From: Thermoleophilaceae bacterium
Lineage (GTDB): Bacteria; Actinomycetota; Thermoleophilia; Solirubrobacterales; Thermoleophilaceae
Length of the DNA: 64,000 nt
Assembly (NCBI GenBank): GCA_040901445.1
Contig: JBBDYQ010000002.1
Span: 310,001 to 374,000 of the forward strand
Reading direction: 5' to 3'
Shown here piece after piece: positions 48,372 through 57,762 of the stretch (position 1 is the first letter of the stretch; each line of letters begins with the position of its first letter). The notes under the pieces were generated by a model that was given only the letters and a program-made list of their open reading frames with translations, was not told the origin of the DNA and did not search any database. The position numbers and the translations under genes are program-made.

Positions 48372-51224
48372 ATGCGCAGCACCGCCAACTTGCTGCTGGA
48401 ACGAGAGCCGGAGCTCGCGAGGCTCGACGCCGCGCGGGCGGCGGCTCGGGCGGGCTCAGGCGGCGTGGTGCTCGTGCAGGGCCCGGCGGGGATCGGAAAG
48501 AGCCGCCTGCTAGCGGAGGCTGCACAGCGCGCCGGCCGTGAGCCCACGCTCCTGCTCACCGCCCGGGGCGGAGAGCTGGAGCGGGACTTCGCCTTCGGGG
48601 TCGCGCGCCAGCTCTTCGAACCGGTGCTGCTCGCGCTCGGCGCGGCCGAGCGCGCCGAGATGCTGCAAGGGGCCGCCGCGCTGGCCGCGCCTGTCGTCGG
48701 CTTCGGCGACGACCGTGCCCGCTCCCCCGGTGGTGACCGGCTCTTCGCCGTGATGCACGGTCTCTACTGGCTCTGCGTGAACCTGGGCGCGACACGCCCG
48801 CTCCAGATATGCGTCGACGACGTCCACTGGGCCGACGACCAGTCGGTGCAATGGCTCGCGTACCTGGCCCGGCGGCTCGCCGGCGTGCCCGCGATCGTCC
48901 TGCTGGCCGCGCGCGTGGACGAGAGCACGCCGGCGTCGGCTGCGCTCACCGCGATCGCCGCCGAGCCGGTGGCCCATGTCATGGAGCCGCGGCCGCTCAG
49001 CGCGGACGCCACCGCGAGGCTCGTCGCGGAGGTGACCGGCGTGGCGCCCGTCGCCGAGGTCGCCGCCGCGATTCACGAGCGCAGTGCCGGCAACCCCTTC
49101 GTCCTCCGCGAGCTCGCCGCCTCGCTCGCGCAGTCGGGTGTCGAAGTCGACCGGCCCGAGGACGCCGAACGAGTGGCCGGCCTCCTCCCGGGAACGGTTG
49201 CGCGCAACGTGCTGGCGCGGGTGGCGCGCCTGCCCGAGCCGGCCGTGGCGCTCGTCCAGGCCGTGGCGGTGCTCGGCAACGACGTGCAGCTCGTCGATGC
49301 CGCCCGGCTCGCTGAGCTTCCCGACAGGGTGGCGGCCGACGCCATGGACGATCTCGTGGCCACGGGCATCCTCGTCGGCGGCACGCCGCTGCGCTTCGCG
49401 CACCCGCTCATGCGCGAGGCGATCTACCAGGACCTGCCGACCGGCAGGCGCCTGTATGAACACCGCCGCGCCGCCGAGATCCTCCAGGCGCGCATCGCGC
49501 CCGAGCGAATCGCAGCGCATCTCCTCCAGTGCGAGCCCACCGGCGACCCGGCGAGCCTGGCCGTCCTGCGGCGGTGCGGCGCCCGCGCGATCGAGCGCGG
49601 CGCTCCCGCGACGGCGGTCCGCTACCTGCTGCGAGCGCTCGACGAGCAGCCGGGCCACGACGTGCGCGGTCAGGTGCTGCGTGAGCTGGGGGTGGCGGAG
49701 GCACGTGTGGGCCGGGCCGAGGCGGTGGGACATCTCGAGGAGGCGCTCGACCTGGCCACCACCCCCGGCGAGGTCGGCGCGACGACCAGCGAGCTGGCGC
49801 TCGCGTTCGGGGCGCTGGGCAGGCTGCCGGACGCGGTCGACGCACTCGAGCGGGGCGTCGACGCCCTGGCCGGGCGTGACCGCGAGCTCGAGCTGCGGCT
49901 CGAGGGCGAGCTCGGCGCGATCGGCCAGCTCACCGTTGCCGCGACACCGCGTGTGAGCGAACGGCTCCACCGCGTGGCGCCGGCCCTGACCGGGGAGACG
50001 GCCGGGGAGCGCCTCGTGCTCGGCAGCTACGCCTACCTGCGATCCATGGAGCTCGCGCCCGCCGACGAGCTGTCCGAGCTGGCCGAGCGCGCCCTGTCGG
50101 ATGGACTGCTGCTGCATGACCAGACCGCGGACTCAGCCGTCTTCTACATGCTGATGTACGTCTTCTTCCGCGCAGAGCGCCACGAGCTCACCGACCGCTG
50201 GCTGGCCGCGGCCCTCGAGGAGTCGCGAAGCCGCGGCTCGCTGCTCGGCACGAGCGTCGCGCTTGCCGTACGCGGCCATCTGCGCTTCCTGCGCGGACAG
50301 CTGGCGGATGCCGAGGCCGACGCCCAAACGTCGATGGACGGCCAGGTCGAGGCCGGCTGGGCCTCGGTGCTGCCGCTTTCGGTGGCTGTGGTCGCGGATT
50401 GCCTGCTCGAGCGCGGCGAGGCTGCGGCCGCAATCCGGCTCTTCGATGAGACGGGCCTCGGCGGCGCGCTGCCCGAGCTTCAGATGTTCCGCTGGGCGCA
50501 GGCCGCGCGCGGCCGGGCGCGGGTCGCCGGCGGGATGGCCGAGGACGGCATCGGCGACCTCCTCGGGTGCCAGCTCGAGCAGATGGGCGCGCGCTCCTCG
50601 ATCGCGCTGCTGTGGCGCACCGATGCGGCCCTTGCGCTGACGGCTCAAGGCGATGCCGCGGAAGGCCTGCGCCTCGCGCGGGAACAGCTCGAGCTTGCGA
50701 GGGCTGCGGGCGCCCGGACGCTCGGGGTGGCCCTGCGCACCCTCGGCCTGCTGTCCGAGGCCGACGAGGCGCGGAGACTGCTGGTCGAGGCGGTGGAGGT
50801 TCTCGACGGCTCGTCGGCGCGTCTCGAGCATGCCCGGGCGCTCGTCGAGCTCGGCTCGCACGTCCGCCGGGCCGGTCAGCGCGGCGACGCTCGCGACTAC
50901 CTCGACGCCGGATACGAGCTGGCCCGCCGCTGCGGAAGCAGGATCCTCGTGGGCCGGGCCGCCGACGAGCTCGCAGCCTCCGGCGCGCGGATGCGACGCG
51001 CCGCGCTCACGGGTCGCGACTCGCTCACTCCGAGCGAGCGCCGCGTGGCGGAGATGGCGGCCGGCGGGATGAGCAACCCTGAGATCGCCCAAGCCCTCTT
51101 CGTGACGCGCAAGACGATCGAGATGCACCTCGGCCGCGCCTACCGCAAGCTCGAGGTGAGTGGGCGAGAGCACCTCCACGATGCACTCTCGGTTCAGGAG
51201 AGGGAGCCGGCCGAGACCAGATAG
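48372..51224 (+). CDS. LuxR-family regulator with AAA-type ATPase domain (LAL type)
   Basis: A 950-residue cytoplasmic regulator. The N-terminal ATPase has Walker A VLVQGPAGIGKSRLLAEAAQ (about 33-52) and Walker B PLQICVDDVHWADDQSVQW (about 140-158). A long helical, TPR-like middle follows. The C-terminal LuxR HTH reads LTPSERRVAEMAAGGMSNPE, then TRKTIEMHLGRAYRKL. The family couples ATP and ligand state to transcription, often of sugar-use or secondary-metabolite genes (MalT-like). It ends 26 bp before the GH92 gene on the same strand, so it may control that gene. Confidence 0.93.
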   Translation: MRSTANLLLEREPELARLDAARAAARAGSGGVVLVQGPAGIGKSRLLAEAAQRAGREPTLLLTARGGELERDFAFGVARQLFEPVLLALGAAERAEMLQGAAALAAPVVGFGDDRARSPGGDRLFAVMHGLYWLCVNLGATRPLQICVDDVHWADDQSVQWLAYLARRLAGVPAIVLLAARVDESTPASAALTAIAAEPVAHVMEPRPLSADATARLVAEVTGVAPVAEVAAAIHERSAGNPFVLRELAASLAQSGVEVDRPEDAERVAGLLPGTVARNVLARVARLPEPAVALVQAVAVLGNDVQLVDAARLAELPDRVAADAMDDLVATGILVGGTPLRFAHPLMREAIYQDLPTGRRLYEHRRAAEILQARIAPERIAAHLLQCEPTGDPASLAVLRRCGARAIERGAPATAVRYLLRALDEQPGHDVRGQVLRELGVAEARVGRAEAVGHLEEALDLATTPGEVGATTSELALAFGALGRLPDAVDALERGVDALAGRDRELELRLEGELGAIGQLTVAATPRVSERLHRVAPALTGETAGERLVLGSYAYLRSMELAPADELSELAERALSDGLLLHDQTADSAVFYMLMYVFFRAERHELTDRWLAAALEESRSRGSLLGTSVALAVRGHLRFLRGQLADAEADAQTSMDGQVEAGWASVLPLSVAVVADCLLERGEAAAAIRLFDETGLGGALPELQMFRWAQAARGRARVAGGMAEDGIGDLLGCQLEQMGARSSIALLWRTDAALALTAQGDAAEGLRLAREQLELARAAGARTLGVALRTLGLLSEADEARRLLVEAVEVLDGSSARLEHARALVELGSHVRRAGQRGDARDYLDAGYELARRCGSRILVGRAADELAASGARMRRAALTGRDSLTPSERRVAEMAAGGMSNPEIAQALFVTRKTIEMHLGRAYRKLEVSGREHLHDALSVQEREPAETR

Positions 51225-51250
51225 AGGCGGAAGGTGGTTGAGTACGAGTA

Positions 51251-53788
51251 ATGCGGTGGAGGGGTTGGATGGTTGCGCTCGTGCTCGTGATCGCGGCGGG
51301 GGGCGCGGCCCGCGAGGCAAGCGCGTCCGAGGATCTGACGGCCTACGTGAATCCCTTCAGCGGCACTGCGGCGGGCGCGCCGGACTTCGGCACCGGCGGG
51401 GGAGCGGGGAACACGTTTCCGGGGCCGGTGCTTCCGTTCGGGATGATCCAGTGGGGCCCGGACACGAGCCCGTCGTCGGCCAACGTCGGGGGCGGCTACG
51501 CGTACGGCGACTCGAAGATCCGCGGCTTCAGCGTCCGGCGGCTGAGCGGCGCCGGCTGCGCGAACGGCGGCGACTTCCCGTTCCTGCCGACGACCGCCCC
51601 GGTCGAGGGCTCGCCGGTGAAGCCGCTCTCGACGGAGTTCGCCGACGCGTTGCTGCCGTCGTTCTCGCACGACGACGAGGCCGCCGCGCCCGGTTACTAC
51701 CGGGTGGGGCTGGACCCGGGCACGCCCAGGCGGATCGACACCCGCTTGACGGCCACGCGGCGCGGCGGGATGGCTCGCTTCGAGTTCCCGGCCACTCGGA
51801 CCGCGAGCGTTCTGATCAACGCGACCGGCAGTCGCAACGGAGCATCTGCGGGGTCGATCCATGTCGATCCCGCCCGGCGCGAGATCACCGGCTCGGCGTC
51901 GACCGGCGGCTTCTGCCTCGAGCCCAACCGCCACAGGATCTACTTCGTGGCGCGTTTCAGCCGGCCGTTCGCGGCCCATGGCACCTGGACGCGGCAGGCG
52001 CTCGCTCCGGGCTCGACGTCCGCCCGGGACTCCTCGCTGCTCGACCCCCTGGCTCAGGGCGAGGACGGTCCGACCGGCTTCACCGGCTACGGCCCGGCCG
52101 CGCTCTCGACCTTCGGGCCGTTCGCGTTCGGCGGTTACGGCCCGACCGCGCAGACCGGCGCCTACGCCACCTTCGACACGACCACCCGGCGGGAGCTCGA
52201 GGTGCGGGTGGGGATCTCCTTCGTGAGCGTCGAGGGCGCGCGGCGGAACCTCGACGCCGAGCTCGGCGACGGCGACTTCCGCTCGGTCAGAGCGGCTGCC
52301 CGCCGGAGCTGGAACCGCATGCTCGCCAAGATCGAGGTCGAGGGAGGGGTCGCCGCGGACCGGCGCACCTTCTACTCGATGCTCTACCACGCGCTCATCG
52401 CGCCGACCACGTTCAGCGACGTCGACGGCCGCTACGCGGGCATGGACGGCCGGGTGCACACGGCCGAGGGCTACACGCAGTACGCGGACTTCTCCGGCTG
52501 GGACGTCTACCGGAGCCAGATGCCGCTGCTGGCTTTGATCGCGCCGCGGCAGGCGTCCGACTTCGTGACCTCGCTGCTGGCGAACCAGCGCGAGAGCGGC
52601 TGGCTGCCGAAATGGTCGGTTGCGAACAGCCAGACGGAGGTCATGACCGGAGACCCAGCGGCCCCCACCATCGCGAGCATCTGGGCGCTCGGCGCGCGTG
52701 ACTTCGACGAGCACGCCGCCCTGGCGGCGATGGTCAAGGGCGCGACGCAGGCGGGCACGAGCGCGAACGCCGGATATGTGGAGCGCCAGGCGGTCGACGA
52801 CTACCAGCGGCTCGGGTACGTGCCTCACGAGAAGAACGCGAGCCTCCTGACGGTGGGCGTGGACGCGTGGCGTCGCGTGCTTCCTGCACCCCAGCCCAAC
52901 AGCCTCGACCTGGCGTGGGGATCGGCGGGGACGACGCTGGAGTACGCGACCGACGACTTCGCGGTGGCGCGAATGGCCGCCGCCGTGGGCGAACGCGCAA
53001 CCTGCCGGACGTTCCTGCGGCGCTCGGCCAACTGGCGCAACGTCTTCGACACCTCGATCGGCTACGTGCGCCCGCGCTACTCGAACGGCCTGTTCCGGAC
53101 TCCGTACGACCCGAACTCCAACGATCCCCTGAGCAGCCAGGGCTTCGCCGAGGGCAACGGGGCCCAGTACACCTGGATGGTGCCGCACGACCCTGCCGGG
53201 CTCTTCCGCGCGCTCGGGGGCAACGAGGCTGCCGCCGCGCGCCTGGACCACTTCTTCGAGGAGCTCAACGCCGGCTACAACTCGCCGCATGCCTTCCTCG
53301 GAAATGAGCCCAACTCGAACGCGCCGTGGCTCTACGACTGGCTCGGGCAGCCCTACAAGACCCAGGACGTGATGCGCCGCGCGATCCTCTCGATGTTCGA
53401 CGCCACGCCGGGCGGCTACCCGGGCAACGACGACCTCGGCCAGATGTCGGCCTGGTACGTCTTCGGGGCGCTCGGCTTCTACCCCGAGATCCCCGGGACC
53501 GACGTGCTGGCCCTGGGCAGCCCTCTGTTCCCGAGGGCGACCGTGCATCTGCCCGGGGGCGACCTGACGATCACGGCCCCCGCGGCTGCGCGCGACGCTC
53601 CGTTCGTCCAGCGGCTCGAGCTCAACGGAAGCCGCTGGAGCAAGCCCTGGCTGCGACTGCGCCAGGTGGCCCGGGGTGGAGAGCTCGCGTTCGATCTGGG
53701 TGGCGAGCCCAGCCCGCGCTGGGGGAGCGCGCCCTCCGATGCACCCCCTTCCTTCGGCCCGGACGCGGCCGGCGGCTGCGGGGGATAG
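51251..53788 (+). CDS. Secreted GH92 alpha-mannosidase
   Basis: 845 residues with a Sec signal (MVALVLVIAAGGAAREASA). It starts with the N-terminal domain YVNPFSGTAAGAPDFGTGGG, then GNTFPGPVLPFGMIQWGPDT. The catalytic domain holds QGFAEGNGAQYTWMVPHD (about 630-647) and GNDDLGQMSAWYVFGALGFY (about 724-743), the hallmark Glu/Asp motifs of Ca2+-dependent GH92 exo-alpha-mannosidases. It trims mannose from glycans or mannoproteins outside the cell. It directly follows the LAL regulator. With the sulfatases nearby, a glycan-degrading role is plausible. Confidence 0.93.
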   Translation: MRWRGWMVALVLVIAAGGAAREASASEDLTAYVNPFSGTAAGAPDFGTGGGAGNTFPGPVLPFGMIQWGPDTSPSSANVGGGYAYGDSKIRGFSVRRLSGAGCANGGDFPFLPTTAPVEGSPVKPLSTEFADALLPSFSHDDEAAAPGYYRVGLDPGTPRRIDTRLTATRRGGMARFEFPATRTASVLINATGSRNGASAGSIHVDPARREITGSASTGGFCLEPNRHRIYFVARFSRPFAAHGTWTRQALAPGSTSARDSSLLDPLAQGEDGPTGFTGYGPAALSTFGPFAFGGYGPTAQTGAYATFDTTTRRELEVRVGISFVSVEGARRNLDAELGDGDFRSVRAAARRSWNRMLAKIEVEGGVAADRRTFYSMLYHALIAPTTFSDVDGRYAGMDGRVHTAEGYTQYADFSGWDVYRSQMPLLALIAPRQASDFVTSLLANQRESGWLPKWSVANSQTEVMTGDPAAPTIASIWALGARDFDEHAALAAMVKGATQAGTSANAGYVERQAVDDYQRLGYVPHEKNASLLTVGVDAWRRVLPAPQPNSLDLAWGSAGTTLEYATDDFAVARMAAAVGERATCRTFLRRSANWRNVFDTSIGYVRPRYSNGLFRTPYDPNSNDPLSSQGFAEGNGAQYTWMVPHDPAGLFRALGGNEAAAARLDHFFEELNAGYNSPHAFLGNEPNSNAPWLYDWLGQPYKTQDVMRRAILSMFDATPGGYPGNDDLGQMSAWYVFGALGFYPEIPGTDVLALGSPLFPRATVHLPGGDLTITAPAAARDAPFVQRLELNGSRWSKPWLRLRQVARGGELAFDLGGEPSPRWGSAPSDAPPSFGPDAAGGCGG

Positions 53789-53915
53789 CCCACCGGACGC
53801 CGCGGGTGCGATCGGCGCGTCGTGAACGGCGGCGTCGTAGCGGTCGTAGAGGCGGCGCCTCCATGGATAACGTGCGGAAGTGACCCATGTTCACTTCTTC
53901 GAGCGGAGGCATCGA
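53789..53915. promoter_or_regulatory. Promoter gap of the enoyl-CoA hydratase with inverted repeat
   Basis: This 127-bp gap holds GAAGTGA (53877-53883) and TCACTTC (53891-53897), a perfect 7-bp inverted repeat with a 7-bp spacer, just before the ribosome site GGAGG (53904-53908). This looks like a repressor operator (TetR- or FadR-type) for the downstream fatty-acid-related gene. The rest of the gap shows nothing else. Confidence 0.5.
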
Positions 53916-54812
53916 GTGACCTACGAGACGCTGCTCTACGACGCCGAGGGCGCGATCGCCACGATCACGCTCAATCGCCCCGACGAGCTCAACACGATCG
54001 TCCCGCCGATGCCGGACGAGCTGGAGGCCGCTGTCCACCGAGCTGTGCGTGATCCCGACGTCAAGGTCATCGTGTTGCGGGGCGCCGGCCGCGCCTTCTG
54101 CGCGGGCTATGACTTCCGCGGAGGCTTCCACCACTGGGACGAGCTGCTCACGACCGACGGACGCTGGGACCCGGGCAAGGACTTCGTCGGCACCACCTCG
54201 CACGCGCTTGCTCCGACCCAGAAGTTCATGAGCATCTGGCGGTCACCCAAGCCGGTCATCGCCCAGGTGCACGGCTGGTGCGTGGGCGGGGGCAGCGACT
54301 ACGCGCTCTGCGCCGACCTGGTGATCGCCAGCGAGGATGCTCGCATCGGCACCCCCTACTCGCGGGTCTGGGGCGCCTACCTGTCGGGGATGTGGATCTA
54401 CCGGCTCGGCCTGGCCAAGGCCAAGGAGCACGCCCTGACCGGCCGGCCGCTGTCGGGCAGGCAGGCAGCGGACATCGCGTTGATCAACGAGGCGGTCCCG
54501 TTCGCGGACCTCGAGGCCACCGTCCGCCGGCGCGCCGACGAGCTGGCCTCCCTGCCACTCGCGCAGCTCGCGGCGATGAAGCTGATGGTCAACCAGGCGT
54601 ACGAGAACATGGGCCTCGCCTCCACCCAGACACTCGGCTCGATCCTCGACGGCATCATGCGCAACATCCCCGAGGCCCATCAGTTCATCGAGCGCGCCGA
54701 GCGCGAAGGAGTGCCCGCGGCGGTCGCAGGGAGAGACGAGCTGTTCGCCGACTACAGCGCCGCACCCGAGAGCGAGAAGCCCGACCCTCGCAACGTCATC
54801 GATCCGCGTTGA
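53916..54812 (+). CDS. Enoyl-CoA hydratase/isomerase family protein
   Basis: 298 residues from GTG 53916, chosen for GGAGG 8 nt upstream; an upstream in-frame ATG at 53886 would place its start inside the inverted repeat. Crotonase motifs: IATITLNRPDELNTI, the oxyanion loop AFCAGYDFRGGFHHW (about 57-71), and QVHGWCVGGGSDYALCADLV (about 118-137). The inserted loop HHWDELLTTDGRWDPGKDF and the long C-terminus resemble a distinct crotonase subgroup rather than the classic FadB type. It acts on an acyl-CoA, and the substrate is not predictable. Confidence 0.88.
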   Translation: MTYETLLYDAEGAIATITLNRPDELNTIVPPMPDELEAAVHRAVRDPDVKVIVLRGAGRAFCAGYDFRGGFHHWDELLTTDGRWDPGKDFVGTTSHALAPTQKFMSIWRSPKPVIAQVHGWCVGGGSDYALCADLVIASEDARIGTPYSRVWGAYLSGMWIYRLGLAKAKEHALTGRPLSGRQAADIALINEAVPFADLEATVRRRADELASLPLAQLAAMKLMVNQAYENMGLASTQTLGSILDGIMRNIPEAHQFIERAEREGVPAAVAGRDELFADYSAAPESEKPDPRNVIDPR

Positions 54813-54855
54813 GGGGCGGGCCGCACGGCGTGGCGCAGCGCCATAAGGTCAAGTC

Positions 54856-55263
54856 GTGCACCCGTTCCGCGCCGCCGTCGAAGCACAGGACATGGACGCA
54901 GCCGTGGCGCTGCTCTCCGAGGACGTCGTGTTCCGCAGCCCCGTCGTATTCAGGCCCTACCACGGCCGCGACACCGTCGCAGCGATCCTGCACGCCGTCT
55001 CACGAGTCTTCGAGGACTTCCGCTACGTGCGCGAGATCGGCGCCCCGGACGCCCGCGACCATGCGCTGGTCTTCCACGCTCGCGTCGGCGAGCGCGAGAT
55101 CGAGGGAAGCGACTTCCTCCACCTCGACGAGGACGGCTCGATCGACGAGCTCACGGTCATGGTCCGCCCGCTCACCGCGGCGCACGCCCTGGCCGACGCA
55201 ATGAAGGCCCAGCTCGCCGCCGCACAGGGCAGCGCGGGTGTCGTGACGACGCCCTCGCCATAG
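54856..55263 (+). CDS. SnoaL/NTF2-like protein
   Basis: 135 residues from GTG 54856. The NTF2-like cone is indicated by FRAAVEAQDMDAAVALLSED, VVFRSPVVFRPYHGRDTVAA, HALVFHARVGEREIEGSDFL and HLDEDGSIDELTVMVRP. Such proteins are small dimeric isomerase- or hydrolase-like binders. It follows the enoyl-CoA hydratase by 43 bp on the same strand and may be co-transcribed. No substrate is apparent. Confidence 0.85.
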   Translation: MHPFRAAVEAQDMDAAVALLSEDVVFRSPVVFRPYHGRDTVAAILHAVSRVFEDFRYVREIGAPDARDHALVFHARVGEREIEGSDFLHLDEDGSIDELTVMVRPLTAAHALADAMKAQLAAAQGSAGVVTTPSP

Positions 55264-55322
55264 GCTGCTCAGCGCCGGCGGCCGAGATGCCGGCTGCGTA
55301 GGAGGCGACGGAGAGGGGTTCG

Positions 55323-55790
55323 ATGGCGGAGGGAGCCGTACCCGTAAGGGGTCTATTCGAGACGCATCTGACCGTCAGCGATCTGAGCCGGTCGCTTGCG
55401 TTCTACCGGGATGTTGTGGGCTTGCCGCTCGCGCTGGAGGTTCCCGAGCGCGGGGCCGCCTTCCTCTGGTGCGGCGCCCCCGGCAAGACGATGTTGGGTC
55501 TGTGGGCGCTTGGCTCGATGCCGATGGGACTCAGCCTGCACATTGCGTTCGACGTCGAGCTGGAAGCGGTCCTCGACTCGCCTCGCCGGCTCAGGGCGCT
55601 GGACGTCACGCCGCTCTCGTTCTCCGGCCACGAGACAGACGAGCCGACGGTCATCGGCTGGATGCCGGCCGCGACGGTGTTCTTCCGCGATCCCGACGGT
55701 CATCTGCTCGAGTACCTCGCGATGCTCGATGAGCCGCCGCGAGCGGATCTGGGGATCATCCCCTGGTCCGAGTGGAGCGCGAAGCGGTAG
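55323..55790 (+). CDS. VOC-family (glyoxalase/bleomycin-resistance-like) protein
   Basis: A 155-residue protein with paired beta-alpha-beta-beta-beta units. The first is FETHLTVSDLSRSLAFYRDV, then GLPLALEVPERGAAFLW. The second is SLHIAFDVELEAVLDSPRRL, ending in FFRDPDGHLLEYLAML, where the Glu is the typical metal ligand; His in FETHLTV is another. It probably binds a divalent metal and acts as a lyase, dioxygenase or resistance binder. It ends 10 bp before the left tRNA-Arg fragment. Confidence 0.9.
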   Translation: MAEGAVPVRGLFETHLTVSDLSRSLAFYRDVVGLPLALEVPERGAAFLWCGAPGKTMLGLWALGSMPMGLSLHIAFDVELEAVLDSPRRLRALDVTPLSFSGHETDEPTVIGWMPAATVFFRDPDGHLLEYLAMLDEPPRADLGIIPWSEWSAKR

Positions 55791-55800
55791 GGCGCTCACT

Positions 55801-55833
<33 letters not shown>

Positions 55834-55844
55834 GACGCGCGCGG

Positions 55845-57170
55845 TCAGCTCGTGCTCGCGACGATCGCCTCGCCGCCGCGGCTGGGGAGGAGCGTGACGC
55901 CCCGGAAACGCGCCTTCTCGCTCCTGACTCGCGGCGCGCGCAGCCGCGCCCGCGCGAGGATCGTCGCGATCACGATCCTCATCTCGAGCTGGGCGAAGGC
56001 GGCGCCGAGGCAGCGGCGCACGCCCCCGCCGAACGGGATCCATGTGTAGGGCTCGGGCGCGCCCTCGAGGAAGCGCTCGGGACGGAAGGAGTGCGGGTCG
56101 GGCGGGTACAGCTCCGGGTCGTACTGGACGAGCAGGATCGAGGCCGCCATCTGCGTGCCGGGCTCGAACAGGTATCCGCCCAGCTCGGTCGGCTCCGTGG
56201 GCGCGCGAAAGACCTCGGTCACGACGGGCCGGACGCGCAGCGTCTCCTTGATCACCGCCTCGAGGTACTCGCCGCCGTCCCCCGCCCTCACCTCGGCGGT
56301 CAGCCGCTCGAGCGCCGGCGGCGTGCGCAGCAGGCGCTCGAACGCCCATCCGATCGACGTAGCGGTGGTCTCGTGTCCCGCGAGCAGGATCGTGATCAGC
56401 TCGTCGCGCAGCTCTCGGTCCGTCAGCGGCTTGCCGTCCTCGTCGCGGGACGACAGCAGCAGGGTGAGGATGTCGCCGGGCGGGCCGTCCCCGGACTCGT
56501 GGCGACGGCGCGAAATTTCGGCGTACAGCATCTGGTCGACACGCTCGCGAAGGCGCAGGAACCGGCCCCATGGGCTGTAGCGGCCCAGGTCCTTGCGCAT
56601 CAGCAGCAGCAGCGGGTTGACGGACGACAGCCGCGGCAGGACGCGCCTGAGCTCCGCGATCCGCCCGGGATCCGTGATGCCGAAGACCGTCCGGATGATC
56701 ACCTCCATGGTGATCGTCTGGGCCACCGTGCGCGTGCGGATCCTGTCGCCCTCGCGCCAGCCGTCGATCTCCCGGCTGGTGATCTGCTCGATCAGCTCCG
56801 CGTAGTGCCCGATCGCCTCACCGTGGAACGGCGGCAGCATCAGCTTGCGCATGCGCAGGTGACGGCCCGCGTCGAGCAGCAGGATCGACGACGACCCGAC
56901 GACCGGCTCCATCAGCTGCCGCGGCTCGGCGACGTTGTACTCGGCCGGCTTCCACTTGAACATCTGCTCGATCAGCTCGCGATCGGCGACGTGGAAGAGC
57001 TCTCCGGCGAGAGCGTCGTTGGAGCGGAAGACGGCCCCGTAGCGTTTGTGCAGCGCCAGCCTCGCCTCCACGGGCCGCATGACACCCAGCCAGGACTGCA
57101 GCGGGCGTGGAAGGCGCGGGCCGGGCACCTCCGCGGCCAACCTCGGCGAGGGCGGCGAGACGACAGCCAT
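55845..57170 (-). CDS. Cytochrome P450
   Basis: A 441-residue soluble P450. Visible are the I-helix LLAGHETTATSIGWAFERL (about 262-280), ExxR in VIKETLRVRPVV (about 307), the PERF-type meander FRPERFLEGAPEPYTWIPFG (read to its end) and the heme loop FGGGVRRCLGAAFAQLEM with Cys near 386. It resembles CYP110/CYP51-like bacterial groups that oxidise fatty acids, terpenes or other lipophiles. No ferredoxin or reductase is adjacent. It is the leftmost gene of the segment bounded by tRNA-Arg fragments, 12 bp from the left one. Confidence 0.95.
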   Translation of the reverse strand: MAVVSPPSPRLAAEVPGPRLPRPLQSWLGVMRPVEARLALHKRYGAVFRSNDALAGELFHVADRELIEQMFKWKPAEYNVAEPRQLMEPVVGSSSILLLDAGRHLRMRKLMLPPFHGEAIGHYAELIEQITSREIDGWREGDRIRTRTVAQTITMEVIIRTVFGITDPGRIAELRRVLPRLSSVNPLLLLMRKDLGRYSPWGRFLRLRERVDQMLYAEISRRRHESGDGPPGDILTLLLSSRDEDGKPLTDRELRDELITILLAGHETTATSIGWAFERLLRTPPALERLTAEVRAGDGGEYLEAVIKETLRVRPVVTEVFRAPTEPTELGGYLFEPGTQMAASILLVQYDPELYPPDPHSFRPERFLEGAPEPYTWIPFGGGVRRCLGAAFAQLEMRIVIATILARARLRAPRVRSEKARFRGVTLLPSRGGEAIVASTS

Positions 57171-57174
57171 CGCG

Positions 57175-57312
57175 TCAGCCTACGCTCTGTGCAGTCATCG
57201 ACTGATGCGACGCCTTCTGCGCGTGGAAGTCGAGCACGGCATCGGCAGTGCCCGCATCGCCGGCCAGAGCCACGAGGACGTGCTGGTCCTCGCGGGCCTT
57301 CTGCAGCAGCAC
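57175..57312 (-). pseudogene. Truncated HEPN-domain gene (toxin remnant)
   Basis: GTG 57312, with GAGGAG 5 nt upstream, opens a 45-residue frame: MLLQKAREDQHVLVALAGDA, then GTADAVLDFHAQKASHQSMT and AQSVG. LLQKARED and the FHAQKA helix match the N-terminal half of HEPN proteins, normally about 125-140 residues. It then diverges and stops 5 bp before the P450 start. It lies right after the nucleotidyltransferase gene, the classic HEPN/MNT toxin-antitoxin order, so it is a decayed toxin partner. Confidence 0.65.
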
Positions 57313-57324
57313 GTCTGCTCCTCG

Positions 57325-57642
57325 TCAGGGCTCAACCAGCACCCGGCCTTCTGCCAATGCCCGCCGCACCAGCGAACCGGGACGCAGCCGATTGCGTTCA
57401 GCCTCCTCCCGCGACACCACCACGACGTCCACCGGGACGTCGAGCTCCGCCAGGACGTCTCGCAGTCGGACCATCTCGTCCAGCTTGCTCTCGACCCGTT
57501 CCTCGATGACCAGGAAGTCGAGGTCGCTGTCTGGACGACCCTCCTTCCGGGCACGCGACCCGAACAGCACCACCCGTGCCGGCGAAGCGGCGTGCCGCGC
57601 CAGGAGGCGACCGGCTTCCGCGATCGCGGCGTCATCGATCAC
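57325..57642 (-). CDS. Minimal nucleotidyltransferase (MNT), antitoxin-type
   Basis: 105 residues from GTG 57642; an ATG at 57747 is in frame but would add a poor-quality N-terminus. The nucleotidyltransferase motif is VVLFGSRARKEGRPDSDLDF (Gly-Ser then Asp-x-Asp), with a third acidic strand VPVDVVVVSREE. MNT proteins partner with HEPN toxins, often modifying them by adding AMP. The HEPN gene next door is truncated, so the module is orphaned. It lies inside the tRNA-Arg-bounded segment and is divergent from the giant protein gene. Confidence 0.82.
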   Translation of the reverse strand: MIDDAAIAEAGRLLARHAASPARVVLFGSRARKEGRPDSDLDFLVIEERVESKLDEMVRLRDVLAELDVPVDVVVVSREEAERNRLRPGSLVRRALAEGRVLVEP

Positions 57643-57762
57643 AACGCCACCGCAGCGGGCGATCCGGATTGGCCGCGAGGGCTGGTTTTCTGCCCCCTCA
57701 CGGGTTACGGTCAGCACATGGCACTCCGGGGGTGAGTGCCGCGACAAGGGGAAAGCGGCAGC

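Noticed and set aside
51194-53548. A 784-codon open frame opposite the GH92 mannosidase
   Set aside because: The plus-strand gene has complete GH92 motifs and a signal peptide; the antisense frame is Arg/Gly/Ala-rich and featureless.
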